A stretch of DNA of 64,000 nucleotides from Vicia villosa (Eukaryota > Streptophyta > Magnoliopsida > Fabales > Fabaceae), in assembly GCF_029867415.1 (NCBI RefSeq), contig NW_026705925.1, positions 1 through 64,000 on the forward strand, written 5' to 3'. The notes beneath the pieces are model-generated. The model was given only the letters and a program-made list of their open reading frames with translations. It was not told the origin of the DNA and ran no database searches. The position numbers and the translations under genes were made by a program. This document shows, piece by piece, positions 18,598-30,273 of this stretch. The first letter of the stretch is position 1. Each line of letters begins with the position of its first letter.

Positions 18598-19332
18598 ATG
18601 GCTAAACCCCTCTTTTTTAACGACATCAAAGCCCTCATCAGAGGCGAGTTCAGACTCTCTGAGGATGAACTTGTTCGCCATTTCATCAACATCGAAACTC
18701 TGTTTGTCAACCAAGAACTGGACTTCTATTTTGAAGAAGTCTTGGAGGGTGCTATTTACCCCAACATGGTGGCAGAATTCTGGATGAATGCGTCTTTACG
18801 CATAGATCCTGAAGGTAGGACCACCATTGATTCTGAAATTCGACACGCTCGTCTCAGCATTACTCCCACCACTATTGCCAACCTGATAAAATGCAATAAC
18901 TCTGGTGAAACTTTTGATGACAACAGTTTCAGCATGACTACTCATCTCATGCTGAGAACTCTTATGGACAATGATCGCTTCAGTGCCAAAGTCATCAGGA
19001 TCTGGCACCAGATGCTCGTGGGGAACTTCCAACCTCGGCGGATCGACGAAAACAACATCATGGTTGAAGACTTGGAGTTCATCCTCTGTGGTCTTCGAGG
19101 GAGGAAAATTAACATTCCTTTAATGATCTTCAAAGGACTTGTTAAAGCTGTCTCTGCCGGTGTTGACCGTCGAGGGAGTGTGACTTGTCTTCCCTACGGG
19201 AGACTCCTTAGTTACATTTTTCTTAGGAAAGGCGTAGTGAGAAGGATGCGTGATTCTGGAGCCAGGGATATGTTCGAGGCTGAACCTTCTCCTGTTTTGT
19301 CTTTGGACAATTTAGACCAAAGGATTAACTAG
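18598..19332 (+). CDS. Antisense gene Y: plant transposon-associated domain protein
   Basis: 244-codon ORF in good ATG context (GCAATGGCT), running antisense to gag-pol between integrase and the lost 3' LTR. Landmarks: YPNMVAEFW (54-62), LSITPTTIANLI (about 96-107), IWHQMLVGNFQPRR (about 140-153) and LPYGRLLSYIFL (about 205-216). Their order matches the extra ORF of the SIRE element at 42470-44827 and recalls the Pfam-type 'putative plant transposon protein' domain. Tat elements such as maize Grande are known to carry antisense genes here. The ORF ends DNLDQRIN then TAG; the following CAAG/T-run could be a decayed exon end, so a longer spliced form is possible. Transcripts would be convergent with pol. 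Molecular function unknown. Confidence 0.65.
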   Translation: MAKPLFFNDIKALIRGEFRLSEDELVRHFINIETLFVNQELDFYFEEVLEGAIYPNMVAEFWMNASLRIDPEGRTTIDSEIRHARLSITPTTIANLIKCNNSGETFDDNSFSMTTHLMLRTLMDNDRFSAKVIRIWHQMLVGNFQPRRIDENNIMVEDLEFILCGLRGRKINIPLMIFKGLVKAVSAGVDRRGSVTCLPYGRLLSYIFLRKGVVRRMRDSGARDMFEAEPSPVLSLDNLDQRIN

Positions 19333-19594
19333 CAAGTTTTTTTTTTTACCTTAGGTTTAATCTTTATATATATATATATATATGCCTTCCTTTCTTTTTG
19401 TAACCTCAGATCCTATTCTTTGGATCTCTTTGTAAGGAATGTACTTCTATGTTTGAAATGAAAAGAATATTTTGGTGTCTTCTTTGATTTTTCTTTCCAT
19501 AATTCTTTCTGATTGTGAAGCCATTTTGATCAATGTGAAGTATATTTTTTGACACATGCCTGACCATTTTGGCTTTTCGTAGTACCCTGAGTAT
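19333..19594 (+). other. Gene Y 3' flank, between convergent gene Y and pol
   Basis: A T-run, a (TA)n stretch (19366-19382) and an AT-rich segment with AATGAAAAGAA near 19456 resemble a plant 3' UTR and poly(A) region for gene Y. No further ORF of note. Confidence 0.4.
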
Positions 19595-22500
19595 CTACGT
19601 CTTTGCAATCCTTACTTCGTGCATACTTGGTTTATATCTCTTCAAATATTTCCCGTTTACTCTCAAGATCCTATGATCTTCTGCTAATTCTTCAATTTTG
19701 TAAGCATTGTTCGAGCATACTTTTAAGATTCGAAAGGGTCCTTCCCAATGTGGGGACCATTTACCAAGTGCCTAATTCTTTCGATCTATAGGTAAAATAA
19801 CTTTCCAGACTAAGTCATTATTAATAAAAGTTTTACCTTTCACCTTTTTATTATAAGCTCTGGACACTCTTTCCTTTTGCCTTTTTATCATTTCCAGTGC
19901 TCGAAGTCTGTCTTCGTCCAAATCTACTAACTCATTCATCATTAACTCCCAGTATACGTTGGGAGGAATGTCTGCTTGTCTTTGTATTCTTACTGATTGC
20001 AAACATATCTCAATTGGGAGTACTGCATCATGTCCAAACGTCAACTGGAAAGGAGTTGTATTTGTGGCTTCTTTTGGAGATGTTCGACAAGCCCAGAGCG
20101 CTTGATCTAAAGTCTTATGCCAGTTCTTAGGTTTCTTTCCCACATGTTTCTTAATAAGGCCAATTATTATTTTGTTTGCTGCTTCAACCTGTCCATTTGC
20201 TTGGGCGTAATAAGGTGTAGAAGTAAATAACTTGAAACCTATTTCTCTGGCAAAATCTTGCATTTTTCGTCCAGTAAAGACTGATCCCTGATCAGTTGTT
20301 ATACTTTCTGGGATTCCAAACCTATATATAATGTGTTTCTGAATAAACTCAATCACAGCCTCTTGATCCACATTTACCAGTGGTATTGCTTCGACCCATT
20401 TTGTGAAATAGTCTATTCCTACCAAAATGTACCTTTGACCTTTAGATGACTTGGGGTGAATTTCTCCAATCAAATCTAATGCCCATCCCCTGAAAGGCCA
20501 TGGTTTTACTATTGTACTTAATTCGTTCGCTGGAGCGTGTTGGATACCTGCATGTTCTTGGCACTCTTGGCACCCTTTCGCAAACTCTATGCAATCCTTT
20601 AACATCGAAGGCCAATACATCCCATAACGAAACAAGAGCCATTTCATTTTGTGCCCTGCTTGATGTGCACCACATGCCCCACTATGTACGTTCGACAGAG
20701 CCAAATATGCTTCTGCTTCACCCAAGCATTTCAACAATACCCCTTCAGGAGTTTTCTTGAATAATTCATTTCCCATCAAAAAGTATGACAATGCTCTATA
20801 CTTGATTCTCCTGTCTGTATCCGTCGAAGGGTCTTTTAGGTAGCTAATAATTGGACTCCTCCAATCTGTGTCTGCCAATGAGTCTATATTTAGTACTTCG
20901 AATTGTTCTTTGTTGGCATAACCCAATTGTGAGTTCTCTAGATCACTTGGCAAAAGTTTAGTAAACATTGCTCTCCCTCTTACTTCAATCAATTCCTCCA
21001 ACTTTTCTTTTGATACTTTATATCCTGAAGCTAATTGTGCCAAGTCGTTTGCTTCCTGGTTATTCACCCTTGATACGTGTTTTAATTCCACATATTCGAA
21101 TTTCTTGAGTAGCCTATTTGCGATGACAAAATACATGATCAAATTCTCTTTGATGCACTTGTACTCCTTTGTCAATTGTTTGATGACCAATTTGGAGTCT
21201 CCTTTAATTTCGACTCTGGTTGCCCCCAATTCTAACAAAGCCTCAAGTCCAGCAATTAATGCTTCGTATTCAGCTTCATTGTTGGAGCATAATGGACCTT
21301 CGATTTTAAACTTGAGCTTTGTTGGAATTCCATCAGGAGAAATTATCAATATTCCAACCCCAGTACCCTCTCTATGCGTTGAACCATCGAAGTACAACTT
21401 CCAAGGTTTTAAGTCCACATAATGCTGATGATTCACAACCACTGCATGGTCGACAATGAAGTCTGACACAATCTGACCTTTCATTGCCTTGAGAGGCTGA
21501 AATATTAATGAATATTCAGTAAGGGCCAAAGCCCATTTGCCAATCCGACTATGTAGTATTGGCTTAGATAACATATGTTTAATAACATCACAATGAGATG
21601 AAACGTAAACATCAACTGGCTTTATATAATACTTAAGTTTGATACAGGAGAAATACAAACAAAGGCAGAGTTTTTCTATATCAGTATATCTAGTCTCTGC
21701 ATCATTGAGTACTCTACTTAAGTAATAAATGGCTCTCTCGATGCCATTCTCATCCTCCTGGGCAAGCATGCTGCCTATTGTTTTATCTGATGCTAAAATG
21801 TATAGGCGCATGTGCTTCTTCCCATTTGGGGGAGATAGAATTGGTGGACAAGTCAAGTATTGCTTTATCTGATCGAAAGCTTCTTGATGTTCAGCACGCC
21901 ATTCAAATTTTCCTTGCTTAAGCCGAAGTAGAGGTGAGAAAGCTTGCGTGCGTCCACTCAAGTTAGAGATAAATCTCCTTAAGAAGTTTATCTTGCCCAA
22001 TAATGATTGTAGTTCTTTCTTCGTGGATGGGGACTTGGTTTCCCTAATGGCTTTCGTCTTGTTCTGGTTAATTTCTATGCCTTTTTTGTGGACTACGAAT
22101 CCTAAGAAATCACCTGCCTGCACAAAGAAAGCACATTTTAGGGGATTCATCTTCAAGCCATATTTCCTCATTCTTTCGAATGATTGGCTCAGATGATCGA
22201 GATGACTCATACCCGAGGTAGATTTTACCACAATGTCATCTATATATACTTGCATGAATGTTTCTATAAAGTCATGAAATATAGAATTCATTGCTCTTTG
22301 ATAAGTTGCCCCAGCGTTTTTTAAACCAAAAGGCATCACAACCCATTCGTAAGTGCCTATTGCCCCTGGGCAACGAAATGCTGTTTTGGATACATCATCT
22401 TCTGCTATAAAAATTTGATTGTATCCCGAATATCCATCCAACATGCTCAAATACTCAAAACCTGCGGCTGAGTCTACTAGCATTTCTGCTATAGGCATGG

Positions 22501-23215
22501 GATACTCGTCTTTCGGAGTAGCTGCATTAAGGTCACGAAAGTCTATGCATACTCTTAATGAGCCATTCTTTTTAATTACAGGTACTATATTAGCAATCCA
22601 CTCAACATACCTTGTAGTTCGGATAAATTTGCACCGTAAGAGTCTTTCGACCTCTGCTTTAATCTTCGAGTGAATCTCTGGCGCGAATCTTCTGGGAGTT
22701 TGCTTTATGGGCTTCTTCCCTTCTTTTATTGGTAATTTTAGTTCGACTAAATCCCTTCCTAGACCAGGCATCTCATCATAGTCCCAAGCAAAACAATCTC
22801 TGTTTTCTTTTAGCATTTTGATGACCGTTGCCTTCAATTCTGGTTCTAGTTTCGCGCTGATATATGTTATCCTTTTTTGACCATTGTCTCCCAGGTTTAC
22901 TTCTTCAAGTGGATCTTGGGCCAACATCTTTATATTCGACGCCATTGGGTCTTTTTCGAACCCCAAAGGTTCCTCATCGTATATTGCATCCAACCTTTGG
23001 TTTGGTTCTTCTCTTATGATCTCTTCGTCTGGAGTCGTGTGTTCAGGGAGTTCGAAACTCGCACGTATCTCCAATTCTGTTATTCCTTCTTTGGTTAAAA
23101 CTGCATCTATCTTTGTATATGATAGTTCGGCTTCGAGAGCCGCCTTTCTTTTGTTCTCGGCCACATAGGCCGAAATCTTTTCGAAGAACGAAGACTCAGA
23201 CATGATTAATGTCAT
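19595..23215 (-). pseudogene. pol: Tat pol: RT, RNase H, archaeal-like RNase H, integrase
   Basis: Open for 1147 codons from 23215 (first good ATG-Ser-Glu-Ser at 23203) to TAG at 19772-19774. The frame then continues 58 codons to TAG at 19595, restoring the WSPHWEGPFRI motif near the integrase C-terminus, so 19772 is a premature stop. RT has LDGYSGY and YIDD (324-327). RNase H 1 spans about 465-590. A second RNase H starts [13 protein letters not shown] with D610, E649, D673 and D724, the archaeal-like copy typical of Tat. Integrase has H844/H851 with C882/C885 and catalytic D914, D975 and E1011 (D-x35-E). Core catalytic residues are intact. It overlaps the end of gag-pro by 20 bases in another frame. 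Confidence 0.92.
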
Positions 23216-26200
23216 CGTCCCAGCCTGTTGGCCGTACTGTTGGCCTGGTAACTGAGCCTACTGTCAAATTGACTTGAACTACTCCCAGTGTTTGTCCTAT
23301 TTTGCCTTCGTAGTTAGATAAAACCATGTTATGTGGCCTTATATCCGTATCGAACATACCAATTCTTTTTAGCATGTATTGAGGCATTAGGTTCACTGCT
23401 GCTCCCCCATCAACTAGGACTTTATTTATGCCCATGTTCTCAATCTTAGCCCTGATATAGAGTGGCTTCAAATGATTTCGCATACCCTCATCAGGCCTTT
23501 CGAAGAAAGCATTCTGTTCTTCTACTGCACCGTTATTCAGCACATAGTAACACACAGGTTTATGTTTTTCCATTTCTTCGATATCAGCCTCTTCACAGTC
23601 TTCTACTTCAGTTTCCTGATTAAACTCGTGAGGGAGTACAGAGACAACATTGCAATTCAAGTTTATAGATGACACTCCATCAGAGTCAAAATCATTTGTC
23701 ATTCTATCCTCTTCTTTCCAAGAATTTGAACGCATCTTGTCTTCTTCATCCAAGAGTTTTTCAGCTTCGAACAATCTGCGTTCTACCGGAGGTTTGTTTG
23801 ACTTTGCCCCCTGGTATGGGACTTGGTTGCTACTAGAGTCTCCAGCTTCTCTTGGCCTGTATTCCTTCTGAGCCTTTTTTATTCTCTGATGCCTTCTCCA
23901 CTGGGACCGAGACATAGGATTTTTTCCTTTATAATTCTCCAATCGATACGCCTCTCGATTTGATCTTTGAAATTGTTTCCTATATGCCGTTGCAGTTCTA
24001 CCACCTTGGTCCCAACTTCGCCATTTGTTGGTTCTTGCATCAGCTTGTACCCACCTATCCCTTGGCGCATCTGCAGGGATTCTGAAAGTTACCCTTCGAG
24101 TTCTGGGGTGTGGGCTATCAGGCCTCTTTGTTGGAGTCCGTATGTCGAACCCGTACAGGTTGGGACGCAACCCCTGAGTTTCTTGACTCATGTAGCAATA
24201 CACATGTTCGAATGATCGTGCTAGCATTTCGTCATAGACTGCCCCACATCTTGGGCAGAGAGCAACTTCAGTGTTTTCTTTGTGACATCTGACCAAAAAT
24301 CCTACCAAGCTTTCCTCCATCTTTGGGTACAGTTGTAGTAGGGGATTTGGCTCTCTTCCTGGGTGTTCCCACCTTTCGCGTCGAACCCTTTCGAAGTTGG
24401 CTTCGACCCTTCGATTCAGCATGATCGAACACCTTGGACACATCCATTGCTTACCACCATTTTTCTCGTGGCAATTCCAAAGATATTCTTTGAGGCTTTC
24501 GGTTCTTGGAGGAACTTCGATGCCCCCATTTTTCCTCGTCAGCCATGTCTCTAGTTCGCCAAATTCAGACACTGGTCGCCTGGCGCTAACCATGTTAACC
24601 GCTGCTGGAGGAACTTCAGAGATCTGGATTTTCTGGAGTTTCATCCTGAGGTCTTCAGTGGCCTCACTGTTTTCTTCAGTTATTTCTGTCTTGGGAGATT
24701 CTTCAACAACAGTGTTGAAGACTATTTCACCTTTTAGGCTTTCAGTAGCCTGCTTTCCATTGAACATTGCTTTAGTCTCCACAACTTCGACTTCAGAAGC
24801 CTCCACCATGTTGATATCTTCTACCTCGCAGAGGCTAGCGTCAGCAATGTTTAGGGGATTGGTATCGACCCTCATATGACTCTTGGTCTTGTCAGCAAAC
24901 TTCAACCTTCCATCATTGAGAGCATTTTGAATTAGATCCCTGAAAAGAAAACATTGAGAAGTTTTATGGCCTAAAAACCCATGATATTTACAAAAACCTC
25001 TTTTCTTCCGTTGTTCCAACGGAGGAGTTTTTGAATTTGGAGGTAGTATCATTTGGCCATCTTTTACCAATAAATCAAATATTTCATCACACTTGGTAAT
25101 GTCGAATGTATAAGTTTTCTTAGGGAACCTATCATTCTTATCGTTTTCTACTGGGTTTTTTCCATTGGCAGGATTTAGCAATTTGCAGGCGTAAGGTGGC
25201 GCTTCTTTTAATTCAGCTAAGTCTATTTCGACTTCTTCAGGGCTATACGAGTCATTGAAAGACTCATCATCAGCGTCCTTGGCTTCGACGTACGCTACTC
25301 TCTCTTTCTTATAACTTTTATTCGCCCTAACTTTTTCTGCCTTCAGCCGTTCGACTTGTCGAACCCTGTCTGCTAATTGGGCCATGTCCCTAAGGTATTG
25401 GGTATCTAGTTTCTTTCTTATTGAATAATCTAGACCGCCTGCAGCCATTTCAACAAGTTCATGCTCTGGGACTGTTGTAAAACACCTTGATTTCAACAGA
25501 CGGAACCTATTTAAATAATCATCAATTGTTTCTGTGAATTTTCTTTTAACACTGGCCAATTCTTTCAAACTTATCTTAGTTTGACCCATGTAGAATTGCT
25601 CATGGAAAAGTCTTTCCATGTATGCCCATGCATCTATCGAATTTGGTGGCAAAGTAGTAAACCAAATGAAGGCATTTTTTGTCAGCGAACTAGGGAAATA
25701 TTTGATCCTTAAATCCTCGTTTCCCGCTAAGTCTCCTGCTTCTGTCAAATATCTAGCAATATGTTCCACCGTTGACTCATTCGTTTCGCCTGAAAATTTT
25801 GTAAATTTGGGTACCTTAGTGCCCCTAGGCAATTCTGTCTGCATGATATAATCTGATATAGGGGATGTATAGTTTGGACGTCTAAGTCCAGTACTAAGGC
25901 CATTATTAGCCATAACCCTTTCTATCATGGCAGTTAAGTTATTTTCTGTAGCCAGATTTTCTCTTCTGACTCTTTGAACAACCTCATCTGGGTGTTCGTT
26001 CCTACCCACAATCCTTAATCTGGGTTGCTCCTCCTCCGTTTCTTGTCGAACGGGGACGGTTCTTTGATTTGAAGCTTCTAAGTTAATTATTGGAGTTCCT
26101 TCGAATATCTCTGTTCTTCGTGAGGGGCCTACATCCCTAGTGGCTGTCCTAGATGACGGAATTATGTCTTGTACACGTTCTAAAATGGGCCTCTCTTCTT

Positions 26201-26957
26201 GATTCAAAGGTTGTTTGTCTTTCCTTTTAGGTGGCGTTATTCCCATGAATTCTGCCATTCGATTCATTTGAGATGATATCTTTTGGAAAGTCTCCATGTT
26301 TTCTCTATTTGTAGTAGTAACATTTGCCATTAGTGGGCTTAAAACTGAAGTCAATTCTCTGGCCAAAACCCCTACCATATCATGGTTGCTTGCATCCATT
26401 TCTTGTCGAAATGCTGCTTGGTTATTTGTGGTAAACTGAGGCACCTGGGTAGAAAAACCAGTGTTATGTGCACTTCGACCCACTGAACTAACATTCGGTG
26501 AAAATGTCGCATTGTTAGTTGGGGCATATATAGGTCCTGCCCCTCGTACGCCTGTTCCATATGGGTATGGCATTCCATATGAACTGTTTGGTCTCCATTC
26601 GAAAGCAGAATTCGTGCCTTGACCAAACGAATTGTTTGCAGCATTTGTCGAGGCAAACAATACGTCCTCTGCGCTTGTGGATGAGGGTGCGGTTGTCGAC
26701 ACTGAAACTGGAATAGTCCCTGAAGGCCCTGTATTATTTTCGGGCAAAGCCTGGGAATTATCTGCAGGTCTCGATCCATTTGGACCCGTTGCATCTCGTG
26801 TTTCTTGAGTAGAAGTCGAATTTGCCGCTCCTGATCCTGAACCTTGTGGGGGATCTCGATCACCCCCTGCACTGGCCGTAACGACCATTTTCTTGTTGTA
26901 CCTTCGTTTGGGAATCAGTTGTGCACTGTTCTTTAATTTACCGTTCCTAAGGTTCAT
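23196..26957 (-). CDS. gag: Tat gag-protease with twin CxxC module
   Basis: 1253 codons from ATG 26957 ([10 protein letters not shown], a usual Tat gag start) to TGA at 23196. Residues 1-330 are low-complexity, Asn/Ser/Thr/Pro-rich. The capsid-like region is about 370-560. The nucleocapsid knuckle is C656-x2-H659-x4-H664-x4-C669 ([14 protein letters not shown]). Two similar blocks with C829/C840/C843 and C891/C901/C904 (each CH-x8/9-CPRC) follow. A basic Arg/Gln-rich region (about 950-1050) precedes the protease with [12 protein letters not shown] (1181-1192). The frame ends soon after TVGSVTRPT; the LLGRxW-type C-terminal part of the protease is not found here or at the start of pol, so protease is probably truncated and the frame change is a deletion scar rather than programmed frameshifting. 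Confidence 0.88.
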   Translation of the reverse strand: MNLRNGKLKNSAQLIPKRRYNKKMVVTASAGGDRDPPQGSGSGAANSTSTQETRDATGPNGSRPADNSQALPENNTGPSGTIPVSVSTTAPSSTSAEDVLFASTNAANNSFGQGTNSAFEWRPNSSYGMPYPYGTGVRGAGPIYAPTNNATFSPNVSSVGRSAHNTGFSTQVPQFTTNNQAAFRQEMDASNHDMVGVLARELTSVLSPLMANVTTTNRENMETFQKISSQMNRMAEFMGITPPKRKDKQPLNQEERPILERVQDIIPSSRTATRDVGPSRRTEIFEGTPIINLEASNQRTVPVRQETEEEQPRLRIVGRNEHPDEVVQRVRRENLATENNLTAMIERVMANNGLSTGLRRPNYTSPISDYIMQTELPRGTKVPKFTKFSGETNESTVEHIARYLTEAGDLAGNEDLRIKYFPSSLTKNAFIWFTTLPPNSIDAWAYMERLFHEQFYMGQTKISLKELASVKRKFTETIDDYLNRFRLLKSRCFTTVPEHELVEMAAGGLDYSIRKKLDTQYLRDMAQLADRVRQVERLKAEKVRANKSYKKERVAYVEAKDADDESFNDSYSPEEVEIDLAELKEAPPYACKLLNPANGKNPVENDKNDRFPKKTYTFDITKCDEIFDLLVKDGQMILPPNSKTPPLEQRKKRGFCKYHGFLGHKTSQCFLFRDLIQNALNDGRLKFADKTKSHMRVDTNPLNIADASLCEVEDINMVEASEVEVVETKAMFNGKQATESLKGEIVFNTVVEESPKTEITEENSEATEDLRMKLQKIQISEVPPAAVNMVSARRPVSEFGELETWLTRKNGGIEVPPRTESLKEYLWNCHEKNGGKQWMCPRCSIMLNRRVEANFERVRRERWEHPGREPNPLLQLYPKMEESLVGFLVRCHKENTEVALCPRCGAVYDEMLARSFEHVYCYMSQETQGLRPNLYGFDIRTPTKRPDSPHPRTRRVTFRIPADAPRDRWVQADARTNKWRSWDQGGRTATAYRKQFQRSNREAYRLENYKGKNPMSRSQWRRHQRIKKAQKEYRPREAGDSSSNQVPYQGAKSNKPPVERRLFEAEKLLDEEDKMRSNSWKEEDRMTNDFDSDGVSSINLNCNVVSVLPHEFNQETEVEDCEEADIEEMEKHKPVCYYVLNNGAVEEQNAFFERPDEGMRNHLKPLYIRAKIENMGINKVLVDGGAAVNLMPQYMLKRIGMFDTDIRPHNMVLSNYEGKIGQTLGVVQVNLTVGSVTRPTVRPTGWDDDINHV

Positions 26958-27020
26958 ACAAGATCTTGATTTTGTCTAGACAAAAATAAAGCACTTGATT
27001 AAAACAATCTGCTTGACACC

Positions 27021-27038
27021 GTCCCACTTGGCGTGCCA
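27021..27038 (-). other. Probable primer-binding site of the Tat element
   Basis: Minus strand reads TGGCACGCCAAGTGGGAC, three bases inside the LTR edge. It starts TGG as a PBS should and loosely resembles a tRNA-Lys type site, but I cannot name the tRNA with confidence. Confidence 0.55.
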
Positions 27039-27041
27039 ATT

Positions 27042-28025
27042 TGTTTACGGTGATTTCCGGTAAACAACCGCTAGTCTTCCAAACTATAATAAATATGATT
27101 TGGTTACTCGCATGATCGACTAGATTGATCCTAGGACACATAGTCAAGAAGATTGTTATCAATGTTCATTCGAACTATATTCATTATTTGTCTTCTTCAA
27201 TAAGCGTTGTTCGATTAAAGAACAAATAGTCTTGACAATCACTTTGTTATATATAAATGTGACTTCAACGAAAAGATAAGTAACATAACATAGAAAATTA
27301 AAAGGACTATTGAAACGTAAAGAATCTTAAACTGCAGAAATGTAAAAGACTTTGAAAGTAAATAGCATGAAAGTAATTCGAAAGTAAATGACGTTAAAGT
27401 AAAGATACAGAAATGTAAATGGCAAGAAGTAAACGAAATGCAGTAATTCTGGAAGATAAAAACAAAAGATAATACACATGTATTAAAATGGTGGTGTCAT
27501 ACGTACATTTTCTCAGCGAACTCTTTCTCTTAACGCTTGATACTTGAGTAAATATGTGAGTGATTTGTACAAAATGAACACACGGAATCCTAACATTAAG
27601 ACTCCTATTTATACTAGTTTCGACCTTAACGGTCCTATACTAATCTGCTGCCACGTTTCTCATAAAAACTCCTAGCGATGCCATCTGTTACTTGGACAGT
27701 TACGAAACCGTCTTCGAATTTCAAATCTTCCCGCCTGAGTCCGTCTTCGACGCGTGGCAGTGTATTAAACAAACACTACTAAAAAACACGCTAAGTAGTA
27801 ATACTTGAATATATTTATAAATTTGTCTAAGTCCCCGAAGACACATACTTTTCGCTAGCTTTCAGTATTCATTATCTTCATAGTGAACTTAGAAATATTT
27901 ACTCTCGAAACATGATCATCAGTAGTCATTTTTATTTTTAAGGGATGGCCATCAGTAACCATCTTTCCTTCGATTTTCTACTCCTTCGAAGGATAAATAA
28001 TATGAAACGAAATCTTCAGCTAACA
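27042..28025 (-). repeat. Tat 5' LTR (~984 bp)
   Basis: Plus-strand limits TGTTTACGG at 27042 and AGCTAACA at 28018-28025 give a TGTT...AACA LTR. The minus strand holds TATAAATA at about 27606-27613, placing transcription start near 27580 and leaving about 540 bases of R-U5 before the PBS. The inner edge carries an imperfect inverted repeat (TGTTTAC...GTAAACA). The outer limit is inferred because the partner LTR is lost. Confidence 0.75.
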
Positions 28026-29231
28026 ATAACATAATCAATCTGGAATATGTTCATGTCATATGAATTCAACATTTGGCATCATAGCCATCCACATTATATC
28101 CAAAATATCAAGTCAAATACCATAAAGACAACATTATCCAAACATTAAAACATGAGTTCAAATAAAACCCCCTAGTGTTACATGACCAGAGCATTTGACT
28201 CACAACCTAATCAAAACGATAAACCAAAAGCTCCTCGGCTAAATCCTCGGACAACTCACTACTCGTCGGAACCTACACGATGTCACAATGATCATCATTC
28301 AAACAAAAGGGTGAGAATTCACTTTATAATGAATACATACAATATGTACAATGGATATAGCATACAATAGAATTAACATATCCTCATACTTCATAATTGA
28401 CTAAGTCCCACAATTATTACACAAACATATTTTCCAATCATCACAAAATAATTCACATCAATTCAAGTAATCACATAACACACAATGCGACTCGAATGTA
28501 ATTAATGTGAATCATTGCATTTAGTACCAAGTGAGTGTCAAGCTCACCGCTCCCGATTATAAACCAGAGTCACGCTTCTGATATAGAGAAGATCAAAGCC
28601 CTCAAAATTATGAACCTTTAGTTCACCACTTCCGAACCACAAAGGAACAATGCCACACCTATGTTTCCATACAAGGATCAAAGCCACCCGCTTATGTTTC
28701 CACACAAGGATCAAAGCCACCACGAATGCTTGTACAATTATCATAAGTTATATGCAATTAAGATTATCCATACAATCTTAACATTCCATATATTACAATA
28801 ATTCACACATTGAATTATCCATCAATTGTACAAAATACATCAAGTAATCATTCACAACGAATGCATCCAAATAACATATGTTAATTCACACAATTTCATG
28901 AATAACATATCACATAAATATCAACAAATGGAATCCACAATTCATCGATTCATAACTCACATATACATAATTACATGTCATTCACACAACAATATCATAA
29001 TTAATTCATCAAGTGCTAACCATTCCATTCTTATTATATAGGTAATCAGGTTAGCTCTCTAACACTTCAAATGACACATAAAATGGATTATCGGATCAAA
29101 AGTTATTACATTTAGAAGTTTCAGAAAAGAATATTTCATTTTCACTCAGCAGGAAGAAATCATAAAATTCTGCATAAGAGTGTTCGCTTAGCAGGCTCCT
29201 AGCGCACTAACTGAAACATAAAATAGAAAGT
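28026..29231. repeat. LTR remnant, probably gypsy (Tekay-like)
   Basis: About 1.2 kb of A/C-rich non-coding DNA with no domain-coding frame. Texture and some motifs (CGCTTAGCAGG near 29193) recall the Tekay LTR at 9640-11792, but it is not a close copy. The Tat LTR bounds it on the left and the Tork LTR on the right, so both may have inserted into an older element. Identity is an inference. Confidence 0.4.
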
Positions 29232-30271
29232 TGTTAGAACATAGTTTGGTTCTAATTATATTTTAGTGTTTTGATGATAACAAGCAAAAAAAAATTTTAT
29301 AAAGCAAACATGGTACTCTAATCATATCTTTCTAATTTCAGAAGATGTACCAGTACCAGCAATCAAAACTTGAAGAATCAGAACATACAGCTAGAAGAAA
29401 CTTCTGATATCGCACGTTGCAAACATATCTACAATAGAAGTTGAAGAACAAGGTTGAATAGAAGATTATAAAGAATGATTCAAGACAACACCGCTGAAAA
29501 GCAACTTCTGATAATGCACACTGAAGACATAATCACAAAAGAAGTTGAAGAACAAAAGCTGATCAGAAGCTTACGCAGATTGATTCAAATTTAACCGTTG
29601 AAGACACGATCATTAGAAAAATGGTTCAAAACGGTTGCAACACTCCAAAAGGGCAATTTTCAATGTTGATTGAAGAAGTTATCCACATGCATATCTCATG
29701 GAGAAAATAAAAGCAAGGACAACATGCAAACCATTTAATGCTGAATGAACTCAAATAAGCTTTGGACATAACGGTCAAAAATTCTGAAAGCTATATATAT
29801 AGTCATGATCGTTTGAAGAAATGTAGACATAAGAACGACACATCAATACAACAAGAAAAACATAAAGAAACAAGAAAGATCACACAAGAACGTTGCAACT
29901 CTGATAAATCATCAAGTGTGAAGAAAAACTCTCAGAAGCTAAAATCTCTTATTCATATTCTAAGTTTATTGTTCTGTACTAAATCTTAGTGAAATATCAC
30001 AGTGGTGATTACAGCTTTCTAGAAGCAAACTATACACTATCAACAAAAGTTACGTGGTAACCAAGTCCTTGAGAGACCAGTGGGTCAGAAGTCTTCGAAT
30101 AGTTGAGTCTTAGAAGATTGATTAATCACAAGCAGTTGGCTTCTTGTAACACTTGTAATCTTGATTAAAGAGAAAGTAAAGAATAGTAGTTATAATCAAT
30201 TCCTTGTTGTTCTTCTTGCTTTCCTATTGTGTTCCCTATTATACTCTGCTCGAGGCATCCTTTTCACAACA
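29232..30271 (+). repeat. Tork-like 5' LTR (~1.04 kb)
   Basis: Starts TGTTAGAACATAG and ends TTTCACAACA (TGTT...AACA). CTATATATATAG at about 29791-29802 is a likely TATA box. The sequence just after the end (TTAGTGCGCTGAGC near 30274) looks like a degraded iMet PBS. The LTR end is placed by this site, with a few bases of uncertainty. Confidence 0.7.
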
Positions 30272-30273
30272 AA

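Larger units (their letters stand above)
16720..28025 (-). mobile_element. Ty3/gypsy Tat-clade element with antisense genes, 3' LTR missing
   Basis: Minus-strand order: 5' LTR (28025-27042), PBS-like site, gag-pro (26957-23196), pol (23215-19595), then two plus-strand genes Y (18598-19332) and X (up to 18034). The remaining 3' part is absent; sequence switches to Tekay LTR at 16719. A second RNase H after the first, the MNLRNGK gag start and antisense ORFs beyond integrase are Tat-clade traits; it is not the Ogre type. The 3' LTR loss and a premature stop in pol make it defective as it stands. Confidence 0.9.
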
